This document shows, in pieces, positions 52,970 to 63,426 of a stretch of 64,000 nucleotides of DNA. This DNA is from Burkholderiaceae bacterium (GTDB taxonomy: Bacteria; Pseudomonadota; Gammaproteobacteria; Burkholderiales; Burkholderiaceae_A), in contig JAGYIP010000011.1 in NCBI GenBank assembly GCA_018402635.1, positions 57,588 to 121,587 on the forward strand, written 5' to 3'. The stretch's first letter is position 1; each line of letters starts with the position of its first letter. The notes beneath the pieces were generated by a model. That model saw only the letters and a list, made by a program, of their open reading frames with translations. It ran no database searches and was not told the origin of the DNA. The position numbers were made by a program, and so were the translations under genes.

Positions 52970-54115
52970 TTAACGCTCTGCCTGCCGAATCACCCATCCC
53001 GAGACCGCAAGGCCTAGTAGCGCGGCAAGGGCTGCCGCCCAGAAGGCGGCCTCTGGGAAGAATGCCTCCCAGATGGAGCCTGCCGCAATTCCGCCAAGCG
53101 AGCCCCCAAGCCCGTAGGCGGCCATGGTGTAGAGCGCCTGCCCGCGCGCCTGGGCCGCCTGAGGGAACCACTGCCGCACCAAGGCCACCGAGGCACTGTG
53201 ATGCAGGCCGAAGGTGACGGCATGCATGGCCTGGGCAATTAAAAGAATAAGAAGACCGCCCTCGGAGATGCTAATAAGTGCGAAGCGAAGGGCTGTGACC
53301 GCATAGCTAAGACGCCAGATGGTGGCAACCGAAAACCAGGCGAAAAAATGGCGTTGAAACTGAAAGACCAGAATTTCGGCAAGCACGCCAAGCGTCCAGA
53401 GCAGGCCAATCTGCGTGCGGCTGTAGCCCTTTTGCTCAAGCCAGAGCGAGAAAAGCGTGTAGAGCGGGGCATGGGCTAAAAGCATAAGAAAGCTTGCAAA
53501 CAAGAAGCCTTTCACCGCAGGCCTTGCAAGAATTTCTTTATAAGAAAGCCTGGCAGGGCGCTCAGCCGAGACCGGCTCGCTTTGCAGGCCTCTTGCTGCA
53601 AAGACCAGCAGGGCTAACACCACCAAAAGCCCAAAGGGAAGAGCCTCAATTCCAACGCGATCAAACAGCCAACCGCTCACAAGTACAGCAACAATAAAAC
53701 CCACCGAGCCCCAGAGGCGCACGCGGCCATAGCGCCCCAGATCGCCGCCTGTGGCCTTAATGGTCATCGACTCGGTAACAGGGATGAGGCCACTTAAGAA
53801 AAAGCTCATTGCAAAAAGCACTGCGAACAACGCCCAGAGCGACCAATCAAACAGCAAAAGCCCTGCAAAGCCCAGCGCAATCACCGAGCAGGTAACAAGC
53901 ATCTTGGGCAGACGATCGGGATGGTCACGATCGGCAAGCGCACCCCAGACCGGCGGACCCACCACCCGGGTCCACTGCATGGGAGAGGCTAAAAGCCCAA
54001 TTTCGGCAGGCGAAAAACCGCGACCGTTAAGCCAAAGGGATAAGTAAGGAGCAAAAAGCCCCACATACGCAAAATAGCTGGCAAAGAAAATCGCCAGCCG
54101 AGCCAGAGGGCTCAA
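52970..54115 (-). CDS. MFS transporter (phenylpropionate/YcaD-like group)
   Basis: A 381-residue major facilitator protein with twelve predicted membrane segments. The N-terminus [23 protein letters not shown] and the [14 protein letters not shown] loop match the MFS_1-like group that includes the 3-phenylpropionate transporter HcaT. The TTG start overlaps the aroC stop (TTGA). The substrate is unknown. Confidence 0.83.
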   Translation of the reverse strand: MSPLARLAIFFASYFAYVGLFAPYLSLWLNGRGFSPAEIGLLASPMQWTRVVGPPVWGALADRDHPDRLPKMLVTCSVIALGFAGLLLFDWSLWALFAVLFAMSFFLSGLIPVTESMTIKATGGDLGRYGRVRLWGSVGFIVAVLVSGWLFDRVGIEALPFGLLVVLALLVFAARGLQSEPVSAERPARLSYKEILARPAVKGFLFASFLMLLAHAPLYTLFSLWLEQKGYSRTQIGLLWTLGVLAEILVFQFQRHFFAWFSVATIWRLSYAVTALRFALISISEGGLLILLIAQAMHAVTFGLHHSASVALVRQWFPQAAQARGQALYTMAAYGLGGSLGGIAAGSIWEAFFPEAAFWAAALAALLGLAVSGWVIRQAER

Positions 54116-55209
54116 GCCTGACCCGGAATGGGGCTCATGGGTGGCCGAACATCGGCATTTTGCGCGCGATGACGCAGGGCATGGTCCATAAGCACCAGGG
54201 CGAGCATTGCCTCGGCAATGGGGGTTGCGCGAATACCCACGCAGGGGTCGTGTCGGCCGTGGGTTTCCACCATGACCGGCTGCGACTGAAGGTTGACCGA
54301 CTGACGCGGCGTTCGAATGCTGGAAGTAGGCTTGATGGCAATGGCAACGGTAATGGGCTGGCCCGTAGCAATGCCGCCCAGGACACCGCCCGCATGGTTG
54401 GTGAGAAAGCCCTGCGGAGTCATCTCATCGCCATGCACAGAGCCGCGCTGGGTCACACTGGCAAAGCCAGAACCAATCTCAACGCCCTTCACCGCGTTAA
54501 TGCCCATCATGGCATGGGCAATGTCGGCATCGAGCCGATCAAAGACCGGCTCACCCCAGCCCGCAGGCACACCGTGCGCCTGCACTTCAATGCGTGCACC
54601 GCAGGAGTCGCCCGCCTTACGAAGGCTATCCATATAGGCCTCAAGCGCCTCAATTTGATGATCGTTGCCGGCAAAAAACGGATTGTTAGGCACGTGCGCC
54701 CAGTCCTTAAACTCGATGGGAATGTCCCCAAGCTGCGTCATATGCCCATAAATAGAAACGCCATAGCGTTGCAAGAGCCACTTCTGCGCAACGGCCGCGG
54801 CTGCAACCCGAACGGCTGTCTCTCGAGCAGAGGAGCGTCCGCCTCCGCGATAGTCGCGCAGGCCATACTTCTGAAGATAGGCGTAGTCGGCATGGCCTGG
54901 CCGAAAAGTATTGGCAATGTCAGAGTAGTCTTTGCTGCGCTGGTCCTGATTGCGAATAAGCAGGGCAATGGGGGCGCCCGTGGTCTTGCCCTCAAAGACG
55001 CCTGAAAGAATTTCAACCGTATCGGGCTCTTGCCGCTGGGTGACATGCCGTGATGTGCCCGGTCGGCGCCTATCAAGCGCAGGCTGAATATCGCCTGCAT
55101 TAAGTTCTAAACCCGGCGGGCAGCCATCAACCACACAGCCAATGGCTGGCCCGTGCGACTCACCGAAGGACGTTACGCAGAAAAGACGGCCGAATGTGTT
55201 TCCAGACAT
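54112..55209 (-). CDS. aroC: Chorismate synthase
   Basis: AroC forms chorismate, the precursor of tryptophan, from EPSP with reduced FMN. The 365-residue protein begins [25 protein letters not shown] and has the signatures [19 protein letters not shown] and the [10 protein letters not shown] region. Length is typical. It supplies the tryptophan genes about 7 kb away. Confidence 0.97.
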   Translation of the reverse strand: MSGNTFGRLFCVTSFGESHGPAIGCVVDGCPPGLELNAGDIQPALDRRRPGTSRHVTQRQEPDTVEILSGVFEGKTTGAPIALLIRNQDQRSKDYSDIANTFRPGHADYAYLQKYGLRDYRGGGRSSARETAVRVAAAAVAQKWLLQRYGVSIYGHMTQLGDIPIEFKDWAHVPNNPFFAGNDHQIEALEAYMDSLRKAGDSCGARIEVQAHGVPAGWGEPVFDRLDADIAHAMMGINAVKGVEIGSGFASVTQRGSVHGDEMTPQGFLTNHAGGVLGGIATGQPITVAIAIKPTSSIRTPRQSVNLQSQPVMVETHGRHDPCVGIRATPIAEAMLALVLMDHALRHRAQNADVRPPMSPIPGQA

Positions 55210-55213
55210 GCCG

Positions 55214-56662
55214 TCATTCTACTGCCGATGCCCCCCTAAACCCCTGCCACTGGTCGTGCAGTCGACGCGAGCCTAGAAGCGCAATGACCTTGTCAATGGA
55301 AGGCGTGTCGGTTCGGCCTAGAAGAATAAGCCGCAAGGGCATGGCCAGCTGAGGCATCTTTAGCCCAGTGCTTGCAAGAACGGTTTTTAAAGTAGCCGCC
55401 ACCTGAGTAGGCTCAAGCGGCTGACTCGACAGGCCCTCGAGCTCCTGAACAAGATTGTCGATAGCCTGCGCCACAGGCGGCGTTAGCATTTCATCAAGGC
55501 CCTCGGGGCGCGGGAAATCGAAGGCGTAATAGGCGGGAATAAGCGCAGCAAGCTCGTTGAGTGTGGAGGCCCTGTCTTTTAAAAGATCAATAACCTGCTC
55601 GAGCGCGGGGCCCTGCGTTCGCTGCTCCGGGAGAAGGCTCAGGCGTGGCGCAATGAGCTGCCTGAGCTCCTCGCCCAAGGCCTCGCGCATGTAGTGATTG
55701 TTGAGCCACTTGAGCTTATCGAAATCGAACTGGGCCGCCGACTTGCTGCAGCTCTCAAGGCTGAACCATTGGCAGAACTGCTCCATTGAAAAGATCTCAT
55801 CGTCGCCATGGCTCCAGCCAAGCCGAGCAAGGTAGTTCAAAAGCGCCTGCGGCAGGTAGCCATCGAGCTCGTACTGCATCACCGATACAGCCCCGTGGCG
55901 CTTGGAGAGCTTCTCGCCATCGGGACCATGAATCATGGGAAGGTGGGCGTACTGAGGTATTGCAGCCCCCAGTGCCTTAAGAATATTCATTTGCCGTGGC
56001 GTGTTGTTGATGTGGTCATCGCCCCGAACGACATGGCTAATGGCCATGTCCATGTCGTCGACCACAACACAGAAGTTATAGGTAGGAGACCCATCGGCTC
56101 GGGCAATAACCAGGTCGTCGAGCTCGGCATTGGCAATGCTAATTCGGCCCTTGACCCCGTCGTCCCAGCTCACTACGCCATGGTCGGGGTTACGAAAACG
56201 AATAACAAAGGGCTGGTCGGCTTGGGGTAGGAGTCCTTTCGCCTTTGCGTTCTCGGGTCGCCAGCGACCGTCGTACCGGGGCTTTAGGCCCGCCGCCCGC
56301 TGAGCCTCGCGCATGGCATCAAGCTCTTCTTGGCTTGAGTAACAACGGTAGGCCCGGCCATCGGCAAGCATGGCTTGAATAACCTCGCGGTAACGGTCCA
56401 TGCGTTGGGTCTGATAAACCGGTGTTTCATCGGGCGCAAGGCCCAGCCAGGCCATGCCATCAAGAATGGCCTTTACGGCCTGCGGCGTGGAGCGCTGAAG
56501 GTCGGTGTCCTCGATGCGAAGAATGAACTGCCCACCGTGCCTGCGGGCATAGGCCCAGCAATAAAGCGCTGTTCGAGCGCCCCCAACATGAAGATCCCCG
56601 GTGGGGCTTGGGGCAAAGCGCGTGCGTACGGCAGGAATTGATGCTCTCTGGTCAGTCTGCAT
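55214..56662 (-). CDS. gltX: Glutamyl-tRNA synthetase
   Basis: A class I synthetase of 482 residues from ATG 56662. The frame is open further upstream, but that would run into the preceding gene. The HIGH-type motif is HVGG ([20 protein letters not shown]) and the KMSKS-type motif is KLSKR. The non-helical anticodon-binding C-terminus is present. It ends four bases before aroC and follows the unknown gene by four bases, so these are likely one transcript. Confidence 0.97.
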   Translation of the reverse strand: MQTDQRASIPAVRTRFAPSPTGDLHVGGARTALYCWAYARRHGGQFILRIEDTDLQRSTPQAVKAILDGMAWLGLAPDETPVYQTQRMDRYREVIQAMLADGRAYRCYSSQEELDAMREAQRAAGLKPRYDGRWRPENAKAKGLLPQADQPFVIRFRNPDHGVVSWDDGVKGRISIANAELDDLVIARADGSPTYNFCVVVDDMDMAISHVVRGDDHINNTPRQMNILKALGAAIPQYAHLPMIHGPDGEKLSKRHGAVSVMQYELDGYLPQALLNYLARLGWSHGDDEIFSMEQFCQWFSLESCSKSAAQFDFDKLKWLNNHYMREALGEELRQLIAPRLSLLPEQRTQGPALEQVIDLLKDRASTLNELAALIPAYYAFDFPRPEGLDEMLTPPVAQAIDNLVQELEGLSSQPLEPTQVAATLKTVLASTGLKMPQLAMPLRLILLGRTDTPSIDKVIALLGSRRLHDQWQGFRGASAVE

Positions 56663-56666
56663 AGGC

Positions 56667-57023
56667 CTACCAGTAGCCAAGCTCTTCAGCTTTTTCCAAG
56701 GCCTTCAGTTTGAGTTCGTCATTCGATCGGCTAGGAATGGTCTTCCATTCACTTAACCGCTCATCATTCACAACCACCTCACCGCCACCCATGTCGTCAT
56801 CAAGAGCCTGCATTAAATGCGTGCGGCGAAGGTGTTTGGCCAGGTCGTATTCAGCACGAATTCGCATAGAAAGATAGGGCTTGCCCGACTTGGTGGTTCG
56901 TGGCTCTTTGAGGTCTTGAATTTCCTCAACAATTAAAGTGCCCGATTCGGTGACCGTGATGGTGTCTAAATCAAGGTATTCAGTAAACCCTGAGAACTCC
57001 CCAATTTCATAAATTGCATTCAT
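56667..57023 (-). CDS. Hypothetical protein, 118 residues
   Basis: A small soluble acidic protein I do not recognise. ATG 57023 follows a strong GGAGGAGGGG at about seven bases, so it is well translated; the open frame extends upstream but that part lacks gene character. Seen in the protein: a beta-rich opening (DTITVTESGTLIVEEIQDL), a charged KSGKPYLSMRIRAEYD segment, DDDMGGGEVVV, and a helical C-terminus rich in Lys/Glu ending AEELGYW. No signal peptide or membrane segment. It is wedged between cysM and gltX with four bases to gltX, so it is probably co-transcribed with gltX. Confidence 0.7.
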   Translation of the reverse strand: MNAIYEIGEFSGFTEYLDLDTITVTESGTLIVEEIQDLKEPRTTKSGKPYLSMRIRAEYDLAKHLRRTHLMQALDDDMGGGEVVVNDERLSEWKTIPSRSNDELKLKALEKAEELGYW

Positions 57024-57078
57024 GGTAAAACCCCTCCTCCATTTAAATAAGAACAGACAACCCAGCAAAGACCATCTG

Positions 57079-58005
57079 CTAAGACGGAAACAAATTAGTA
57101 CTGAGGTAACGATCGCCTCGGTCGCAGACAATAAAGACAATGACTGCGTCTTGCGAAGACTCTGCAAGACGCAAGGCCACTGAGCAGGCACCGGCGGCAG
57201 ACGGCCCACAAAAAAGACCCTCGGTAAGGGCAAGCTCGCGGGCCATGGCCTCCGCATCGGCCTGCGTGACCTCTTCAATTTGGTCAATTCTGGCCTTGGA
57301 GCGAATGGGCGGGATGTAGTCCTCGCTCCACTTGCGAATCCCGGGAATGGACGAGCCGTCGGTGGGCTGCACGCCAATAATTTGCACCTTGGGGTTCTTC
57401 TCTTTAAGAAACCTCGAGACCCCCGTAATGGTTCCCGTAGTTCCCATGGCAGAAACAAAATGGGTCACCGCCCCTTGGGTCTGGGCCCAGATTTCGGGGC
57501 CGGTTCCCTCGTAGTGCGCCATCCAGTTGTCGTCGTTTGCAAACTGATCAAGAACCTTGCCCTCGCCGCGGGCCTGCATGGCCATGGCTAGGTCACGCGC
57601 ACCCTCCATGCCCTGAGTTTGAGTCACCAGGACAAGCTCGGCACCAAAGGCGCGCATGGTCTGGCGACGCTCAACAGAAAGGTTGTCGGGCATGATCAGC
57701 CGCATTCGGAATCCACGAATGGCAGCGGCCATCGCCAAGGCGATGCCTGTGTTGCCGCTGGTTGCCTCAATGAGCATGTCGCCGGGTTTAATTTCACCGC
57801 GCTGCTCGGCCCGAGAGATCATCGACAAGGCCGGTCGATCCTTCACCGAGCCCGCGGGGTTGTTGCCCTCAAGCTTGCCAAGCACCAGGTTGCCACGACT
57901 CGAAAGAAGGGGCTCGCCCAGCCTGCGCAGCCGAACCAAGGGGGTCTGGCCCACCACCGACTCCATGTCGGCCACGGTGTTTGGTAACCTTAAGCGCCCG
58001 TTCAC
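57079..58005 (-). CDS. cysM: Cysteine synthase B
   Basis: CysM makes cysteine from O-acetylserine (from CysE) and sulfide or thiosulfate using PLP. The 308-residue protein has the PLP lysine Lys55 in NPAGSVKDRPA, EATSGNTGIALA and GTTGTITGVSRFLKE. It lacks the C-terminal signature of CysK and aligns better with CysM. The GTG start overlaps the oxyR stop by four bases, so it is translationally coupled to oxyR. Confidence 0.93.
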   Translation of the reverse strand: MNGRLRLPNTVADMESVVGQTPLVRLRRLGEPLLSSRGNLVLGKLEGNNPAGSVKDRPALSMISRAEQRGEIKPGDMLIEATSGNTGIALAMAAAIRGFRMRLIMPDNLSVERRQTMRAFGAELVLVTQTQGMEGARDLAMAMQARGEGKVLDQFANDDNWMAHYEGTGPEIWAQTQGAVTHFVSAMGTTGTITGVSRFLKEKNPKVQIIGVQPTDGSSIPGIRKWSEDYIPPIRSKARIDQIEEVTQADAEAMARELALTEGLFCGPSAAGACSVALRLAESSQDAVIVFIVCDRGDRYLSTNLFPS

Positions 58006-58970
58006 GCGGCGACTCCTGCGGCTTTTGCCTTCGCAAACGAGGCGGCCCCAAGAAGCTTAGTGCATCCGGGTAGGTCCGCCTCTGAAATAACTGAACGCAG
58101 CGACTCAACGGCCGACTGACGCGAGAAGCTTTTTCGAGAAACCATTACAACCCGCCGGGTAGGCGCGGGCGGAGTAAAGGGAATAAAAGAGAGCATAGGG
58201 TCTTGGTTGTCTGGGGGTATCGCCATACGAGGCAAGACCGTAATGCCAAGGCCCGAGGCCACCATGTGGCGAATGGTTTCAAGCGAACTGCCCTCGAAGG
58301 TTTTTTGAATGCCTGCCGAATTCTGGGCATAGCGGGCTGCCTCTGGGCAGACTTCAAGCACATGGTCCCGGAAGCAATGACCTATGCCCAATAAAAGCAT
58401 GGTCTGCTCACGAAGCTCTGCAGACTGCACACTTTTTAGGCCCTCCCAGGGATGCCCTTTCGGAACAGTCACGAAAAACTCTTCGTCGTAAAGCGGTTGA
58501 ACATCAAGGCCAGTAGTGTCGAAAGGCTCAGCAAGAATGGCGACATCAAGCTCGCCGGTTCGCATCTGCTCCAGAAGCTTTACCGTGTAGTTCTCGTAAA
58601 GAATCAATGGCATCTGCGGAAACTTTTGAATAAGCGTTTTCACAATGCGTGGCAAAAGGTAGGGGCCAATGGTGTAAATAACGCCAGCCTTAAGTGGCCC
58701 AAGCAGGGGGTCTTTGCCTTGCTCGGCAATGGCCTTAATTTTGGCGGTTTCATCCAGAACTCGTTGAGCCTGGGCCACAACCCGTTCCCCTATGGGGGTT
58801 AAGGTCACCTCGTTTCCACCGCGCTCAAAAATCTGGCTTCCCAGCTCACCTTCAAGTTTCTTAATGCTTACCGAAAGAGTAGGCTGACTAACAAAACAGG
58901 CGTCTGCCGCACGCCCAAAGTGGCGCTCTCGGGCAACCGCAACAATGTATCGAAGCTCAGTAAGTGTCAT
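58002..58970 (-). CDS. oxyR: Hydrogen peroxide-sensing regulator OxyR
   Basis: A LysR-type activator of peroxide defence. The 322-residue protein has the N-terminal helix-turn-helix (RYIVAVARERHFGRAADACFVSQPTLS) and, in the sensor domain, Cys199 and Cys208 (GHCFRDHVLEVC). These are the same residue numbers as the redox cysteines of E. coli OxyR. SLETIRHMVASGLGITVLP is also conserved. It follows recG by eight bases, a common betaproteobacterial pairing, and overlaps cysM downstream. Confidence 0.95.
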   Translation of the reverse strand: MTLTELRYIVAVARERHFGRAADACFVSQPTLSVSIKKLEGELGSQIFERGGNEVTLTPIGERVVAQAQRVLDETAKIKAIAEQGKDPLLGPLKAGVIYTIGPYLLPRIVKTLIQKFPQMPLILYENYTVKLLEQMRTGELDVAILAEPFDTTGLDVQPLYDEEFFVTVPKGHPWEGLKSVQSAELREQTMLLLGIGHCFRDHVLEVCPEAARYAQNSAGIQKTFEGSSLETIRHMVASGLGITVLPRMAIPPDNQDPMLSFIPFTPPAPTRRVVMVSRKSFSRQSAVESLRSVISEADLPGCTKLLGAASFAKAKAAGVAA

Positions 58971-58978
58971 GACCCTGA

Positions 58979-61054
58979 TTAAACACTAGTTAGTAGGTCT
59001 GTGGCTAAGCGGTGCCATCGGTTAAGCAAGCGGTGCACTGCCTGGGGCTCAAAGCCCAGCTTTACCAAACGCTTAGGGTCATCAAAGGCCTCAGCAATCG
59101 CAGCGCCAATTTCAACGCCAGACTGCACCAGTGCCTCATCGCGCTCAAGATCGGTAAACCGAAGCTCAGGCTCCCCCGACTGGCGAAAACCAAGCAGTTC
59201 GCCCGGACCCCGCAAGGCAAGATCACGGCGTGCAAGCTCAAAACCATCGTCCGTCTCGTAAAGCGCCCGAAGCCGCACCTTTGCCGCCTCCGACAGAGGT
59301 TCTTGATAAAGAAGAATGCAGCTGCTTTGGCCAGAACCCCTTCCAACCCGGCCCCGCAACTGATGCAACTGGGCAAGGCCGAAACGCTCGGCATGGTCAA
59401 CCACCATTACGCGTGCAGCCGGCACATCAACCCCTACCTCAATAACAGTGGTTGCAAGCAAGACAGTGAAATCGCCGCGGGCAAAGGCCTGCATCACAGC
59501 CTGCTTCTCTGCTGCCTTGAGCCTGCCATGAACCACCCCAAGCTCATCGCCCAAGACCGGCCTTAGCCATTGCTCGGTCTCCTCAAGAGCTGCAAGCGCC
59601 TTTTCATTGTCCTGCTGGCCTTCAATTACAGGGCAGACCCAATAGGCCTGCGAGCCTTGCTCTCGCAGTCGGCTCAAAGGCTCAACCAGTTCTTCGCGCC
59701 GCGACTGGGCAATAAGACGGGTGCGAATGGGCTCCCGGCCCGGGGGCCGCTCGTCAATCACCGAGACATCAAGGTCGGCCAGGTAGGTCATGGCAAGGCT
59801 TCGCGGAATGGGTGTAGCCGACATGCCCAGAATATGCACCCCTGCTTCTCGCAGGGCAATGCGTTGAGCCACGCCAAACCGATGCTGCTCATCCACCACC
59901 GAAACACCCAGGCGAGCAAACTGCACGCTTTCTTGAATAAGGGCATGCGTGCCCACGGCTAGCGATACGGTGCCATCTGCCAGCCCTGCAAGCCGCTCGC
60001 GGCGGTCACGCTCAGAAAGTCCGCCCTTTAGAAAAACAAGCTGCAGACCAAAACCCTCGAACCACTGCGAGAGTTTGGAATGCAACTGGGCTGCAAGAAT
60101 TTCTGTGGGTGCCATCACCGCAGCCTGAAAGCCCGACCCAATTGCTGCGGCCACCGCAAGTGCTGCAATAACAGTCTTACCAGAGCCCACATCACCCTGC
60201 ACCAGGCGGTGGGTCGCAACGGGGCGCGCAAGATCGGTCTGAACCTGCAGCCAAGCCCGATGCTGCGCACCGGTGAGCTTAAAAGGCAGGGCCTGAAGCA
60301 GTCGCTGGCTTAGGCCCTTCTCGTCCTGCAAGACAGGCGCCGAGGCTCGATGCCGACTGCTACGAGCGCGGCGCAAGGCCAGTTGCTGGGCAACAATCTC
60401 ATCAAGACGTATACGGTTCCAAAAGGGGCTTGCCTGGGGCTGCGTCTGAGCATGCAGCGCTCGAATCGAGGCGGGAAGGCTTGGAAGACCCAAGCGTTTT
60501 AAATAGGCCCCGGGTAGCCACTCGTCGGGGCAATGCTCATCAAGCGCCTTTCGAATCCACTGGCCAAGTCGGTCTTGCGTTAGCCCCGAGGTGCTTGGGT
60601 AAACGGCACGTAAAGGCTGCTGGCTAAGGTCTTCTTGCGACAGCCAGCCCTTTTTTAACCGGGGATGAATAAATTCCAACCCTGCTAGCCGACTGTAGCG
60701 TGGCACTCCAATCACCCGATAGCGAGCACCCTTGACCATGGCGGCCTGCATGGAGGCATTGAAATAAATGAAGCGAAGCTGAGCCTCGCCAGAGTCGTCC
60801 TTAACCCTAACCTTCAGCATGCGCCTTGGCTTAAAGACAACCTGCGACTCAAGAACCTCAACCTGGCATTGAACCGAGGGACTCGCCTGTTCGGACCAAA
60901 AACCGAACTCTGTACTTAAGCTTGCAAGCGAACAAACACTGGACTCGTCTTCAAATCGCAAGGGAAAGTGAAGGACAAGGTCGGTAGGGCCAGTAAGGCC
61001 AAGCTTTTGTAAAACCTGCGGCCAGAGTTTGGGTTTAGACCCAGCATCTGCCAT
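58979..61054 (-). CDS. recG: ATP-dependent DNA helicase RecG
   Basis: RecG remodels stalled replication forks and R-loops. The 691-residue protein has an N-terminal wedge/OB domain, Walker A GDVGSGKT, the DEQH box (VVDEQHRFG), GMSATPIPRS and the C-terminal QLRGRVGRG helicase motif. Length matches E. coli RecG (693). It is the first gene of the recG-oxyR-cysM unit. Confidence 0.96.
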   Translation of the reverse strand: MADAGSKPKLWPQVLQKLGLTGPTDLVLHFPLRFEDESSVCSLASLSTEFGFWSEQASPSVQCQVEVLESQVVFKPRRMLKVRVKDDSGEAQLRFIYFNASMQAAMVKGARYRVIGVPRYSRLAGLEFIHPRLKKGWLSQEDLSQQPLRAVYPSTSGLTQDRLGQWIRKALDEHCPDEWLPGAYLKRLGLPSLPASIRALHAQTQPQASPFWNRIRLDEIVAQQLALRRARSSRHRASAPVLQDEKGLSQRLLQALPFKLTGAQHRAWLQVQTDLARPVATHRLVQGDVGSGKTVIAALAVAAAIGSGFQAAVMAPTEILAAQLHSKLSQWFEGFGLQLVFLKGGLSERDRRERLAGLADGTVSLAVGTHALIQESVQFARLGVSVVDEQHRFGVAQRIALREAGVHILGMSATPIPRSLAMTYLADLDVSVIDERPPGREPIRTRLIAQSRREELVEPLSRLREQGSQAYWVCPVIEGQQDNEKALAALEETEQWLRPVLGDELGVVHGRLKAAEKQAVMQAFARGDFTVLLATTVIEVGVDVPAARVMVVDHAERFGLAQLHQLRGRVGRGSGQSSCILLYQEPLSEAAKVRLRALYETDDGFELARRDLALRGPGELLGFRQSGEPELRFTDLERDEALVQSGVEIGAAIAEAFDDPKRLVKLGFEPQAVHRLLNRWHRLATDLLTSV

Positions 61055-61093
61055 GGTGCAGCGAGCCTAGCTCAGGGCCCTTTCTTTACTTTG

Positions 61094-61807
61094 CTAGGCC
61101 ACGACCGAGAGACTTAGCGAGCCAACCGAAGCAATTCGCGCCTCAAGACGATCCCCCACCCGAACTGGGCCGACCCCCGATGGCGTGCCTGAAAAAATGA
61201 GGTCGCCGGGCTGCAGCCGATAAAAGTTGGACAGCACGCTAACCAACTCGGGTACCTTCCAAATAAGCTGGTTCAGGTCGCCCTGCTGTCGAATCTCGCC
61301 ATTTATAGAAAGGCTGATGTCGCCTGCCGACGGATGACCAATATTGGAAGCCAAGACCACCTGAGAGCAAGGCGCTGCATTCTCAAACGACTTGCCGGGC
61401 TCCCAGGGCCGACCAAGCTTCTTTGCCTCGGCCTGCAGGTCTCGGCAGGTCATGTCAAGCCCCACTGCATAACCAAGAACATGGTCAAGGGCATTCTCAA
61501 CGGCAATCGCCTCGCCAGCCTTCCCAATAACAACCACCATCTCCACCTCGTGATGGACGTCTTGGCTTTGCTTAGGAAAAGGAAAGTCGGCATTCACAAC
61601 AAGGCTGTCGGCATTTTTTTGAAAGAAAAAAGGTGGCTCCTTATTTGGGTCATGCCCCATCTCAACGGCATGCGCCTCGTAATTGCGGCCAATGCAATAA
61701 ATGCGGTGCACAGGAATAAGCTGCGAGCTGCCCTGAATGGGTAGGGTTGCTGGGGCGCTGGGGGAAACAGGTAGTTGGCTGAGGTCATGGGTACGGGGGG
61801 CTCGCAA
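61094..61807 (-). CDS. Fumarylacetoacetate hydrolase family protein
   Basis: A 237-residue FAH-fold hydrolase. The metal ligands are in HHEVEMVVV (two Glu) and GLDMTCRDLQ (Asp). The family opening HRIYCIGRNYEAHAVEMG and the ending GDLIFSGTPSGVGPV match the fumarylpyruvate hydrolase or oxaloacetate decarboxylase (FAHD1-like) group. The start is TTG at 61807 for lack of an upstream ATG; a shorter start is possible. Substrate unknown. Confidence 0.85.
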   Translation of the reverse strand: MRAPRTHDLSQLPVSPSAPATLPIQGSSQLIPVHRIYCIGRNYEAHAVEMGHDPNKEPPFFFQKNADSLVVNADFPFPKQSQDVHHEVEMVVVIGKAGEAIAVENALDHVLGYAVGLDMTCRDLQAEAKKLGRPWEPGKSFENAAPCSQVVLASNIGHPSAGDISLSINGEIRQQGDLNQLIWKVPELVSVLSNFYRLQPGDLIFSGTPSGVGPVRVGDRLEARIASVGSLSLSVVA

Positions 61808-61853
61808 CAGAGGTTGAAGTAAGCCGTTATTTTAGGCCCTTTCAGGCTAGACT

Positions 61854-62303
61854 ATGGCTATGCGACAGGTTCTTGCAAACAGCCACGTGACTTTTCATTA
61901 CAGGCTTGAACTGGCTGATGGGCAGGTCTTGTTCGACACCTTCACCGAGCACCCTGCCACCTTACAGCTTGGAGAGGGGCAATTTTCCGAGGGGCTTGAA
62001 CGCTGCATGATTGCCCTGCAAGAAGGCGAGGAAAAAACCTACCAGCTTGGTCCTGACGACGCCTTCGGGCCGCGCAACCCAGAACTCATACAGCGTATTG
62101 CCCGCACAGCCCTTAAAGACCATCTTGACCCCAAAGACCCCCTCAACCCTGGCGACCTGCTTGAATTTCCCAGCCCGGACGGCGGGCGTTTTGCAGGTAT
62201 TTTCAAGGGCTGGCAAGATGAAGCAACCGGCGTATTCGACTTCAATCATCCCCTGGCCGGTCAGGCCCTGTCCTTTCACGTACGTATTGTTGGGGTACTC
62301 TAG
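61854..62303 (+). CDS. fkpB: FKBP-type peptidyl-prolyl isomerase (FkpB/SlpA type)
   Basis: A 149-residue SlyD/FkpB-like isomerase: an FKBP half ([18 protein letters not shown]), an insert-in-flap chaperone domain ([18 protein letters not shown]) and return strands ending [12 protein letters not shown]. It lacks the C-terminal histidine-rich metal tail of SlyD. It lies five bases before ispH, the same pairing as in E. coli fkpB-ispH. Confidence 0.93.
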   Translation: MAMRQVLANSHVTFHYRLELADGQVLFDTFTEHPATLQLGEGQFSEGLERCMIALQEGEEKTYQLGPDDAFGPRNPELIQRIARTALKDHLDPKDPLNPGDLLEFPSPDGGRFAGIFKGWQDEATGVFDFNHPLAGQALSFHVRIVGVL

Positions 62304-62308
62304 CGAGC

Positions 62309-63271
62309 ATGAATCAGCCACCTGAAGAAATTATTCTTGCTGAGCCTCGAGGCTTTTGCGCAGGCGTTGATCGCGCCATAGAAATTGTCGAGCGGGCCCT
62401 GACGAAGTTTGGTGCGCCTATTTACGTGCGGCACGAAATTGTTCATAACGACCACGTGGTTGCAGACCTTCGAGCAAAAGGTGCCATTTTTATTGAGGAC
62501 CTTAATGAGGTTCCACTAGGCTCGAGAGTTATTATGAGCGCCCACGGCGTAGCACGACAGGTTCGAGCCCATGCCTCCGATCGCTCGCTTGAGGTATTTG
62601 ATGCCACCTGCCCGCTTGTCACCAAGGTACATGTTGAGGTTCGAAAGCTTGCTGCCGAGGGCTACGAAATTGTGATGATTGGTCATCATGGCCACCCCGA
62701 GGTTGAGGGCACTATGGGGCAGCTTGACGCCGGTATTTATCTGGTGGAAGACGAAGAGCAGGTTGCCCAACTACAGGTAAAAAAACCTGGAAAGCTTGCC
62801 TATGTCTCGCAGACAACGCTCTCTACCGATGACACTCTATCAATTGTTAATGCGCTTATTAAAAAGTATCCAACTATTCGCAGCCCCAAATTCAGCGACA
62901 TCTGTTACGCCACCCAGAACCGCCAGGACGCTGTCAAACTCATGAGTAACCAGGTTGATGTTGTGCTTGTTGTAGGCAGCAAAACCAGTTCCAACAGTAA
63001 TCGACTGCGTGAAGTTGCCGAGAGGTTCGGTGTTCCTTCCTATCTTATTGATGGCGCAGAAGACCTCAAACCCGAATGGCTTGAAGGCAAGCTTCGTGTC
63101 GGCATTACAGCGGGAGCCTCCGCGCCCGAAGCCCTGGTGCAAGGCCTGGTGCAGGCAGTGAAAAACCTTGGGGCCGGCGCTATTCGTCGACTTCCCGGTG
63201 CCGAAGAGCATATACGGTTTCCCTTGCCCAAAGGCCTTGGGCTACCTCAACAAGCAGGCGTGAAAAGCTAA
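62309..63271 (+). CDS. ispH: 4-hydroxy-3-methylbut-2-enyl diphosphate reductase
   Basis: IspH makes isopentenyl and dimethylallyl diphosphates, the last step of the MEP pathway. The 320-residue protein has its three Fe-S cysteines at Cys17 (GFCAGV), Cys101 (DATCPLV) and Cys199 ([10 protein letters not shown]), plus the SSNSNRL substrate motif. It is the second gene of fkpB-ispH and is followed by tRNA-Thr. Confidence 0.97.
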   Translation: MNQPPEEIILAEPRGFCAGVDRAIEIVERALTKFGAPIYVRHEIVHNDHVVADLRAKGAIFIEDLNEVPLGSRVIMSAHGVARQVRAHASDRSLEVFDATCPLVTKVHVEVRKLAAEGYEIVMIGHHGHPEVEGTMGQLDAGIYLVEDEEQVAQLQVKKPGKLAYVSQTTLSTDDTLSIVNALIKKYPTIRSPKFSDICYATQNRQDAVKLMSNQVDVVLVVGSKTSSNSNRLREVAERFGVPSYLIDGAEDLKPEWLEGKLRVGITAGASAPEALVQGLVQAVKNLGAGAIRRLPGAEEHIRFPLPKGLGLPQQAGVKS

Positions 63272-63293
63272 GGGCTCCGCGGGTCCCACGCAT

Positions 63294-63322
63294 TTGGGGG
63301 GCAGGCAGCCTTCCTTTATCAT
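63294..63322 (+). promoter_or_regulatory. Likely promoter of tRNA-Thr
   Basis: TTGGGG (63294-63299), 17-base spacer, TATCAT (63317-63322), ten bases before the tRNA starts. Spacing is ideal for sigma-70; the hexamers match moderately. Confidence 0.45.
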
Positions 63323-63331
63323 TACAGCATT

Positions 63332-63407
63332 GCCGGTGTAGCTCAGTTGGTAGAGCAGCGCATTCGTAATGCGAAGGTCGAGGGTTCAATTCCTTTCACC
63401 GGCACCA
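63332..63407 (+). tRNA. tRNA-Thr (anticodon CGT)
   Basis: A 76-base tRNA. The acceptor stem GCCGGTG pairs with CACCGGC, then A73 and encoded CCA. The anticodon loop TTCGTAA gives CGT, reading ACG threonine codons, and the anticodon arm matches that of the E. coli tRNA-Thr(CGU). The T-arm GAGGGTTCAATTCCTTT has wobble pairs. It lies next to a damaged toxin-antitoxin pair. Confidence 0.97.
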
Positions 63408-63426
63408 TCTTGTTTTCTGTTCGAAT

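Noticed and set aside
57024..57458. N-terminal extension of the 118-residue unknown protein
   Set aside because: It runs through cysM in another frame and has biased Arg/Pro composition; the strong ribosome site at the internal ATG marks the real start.
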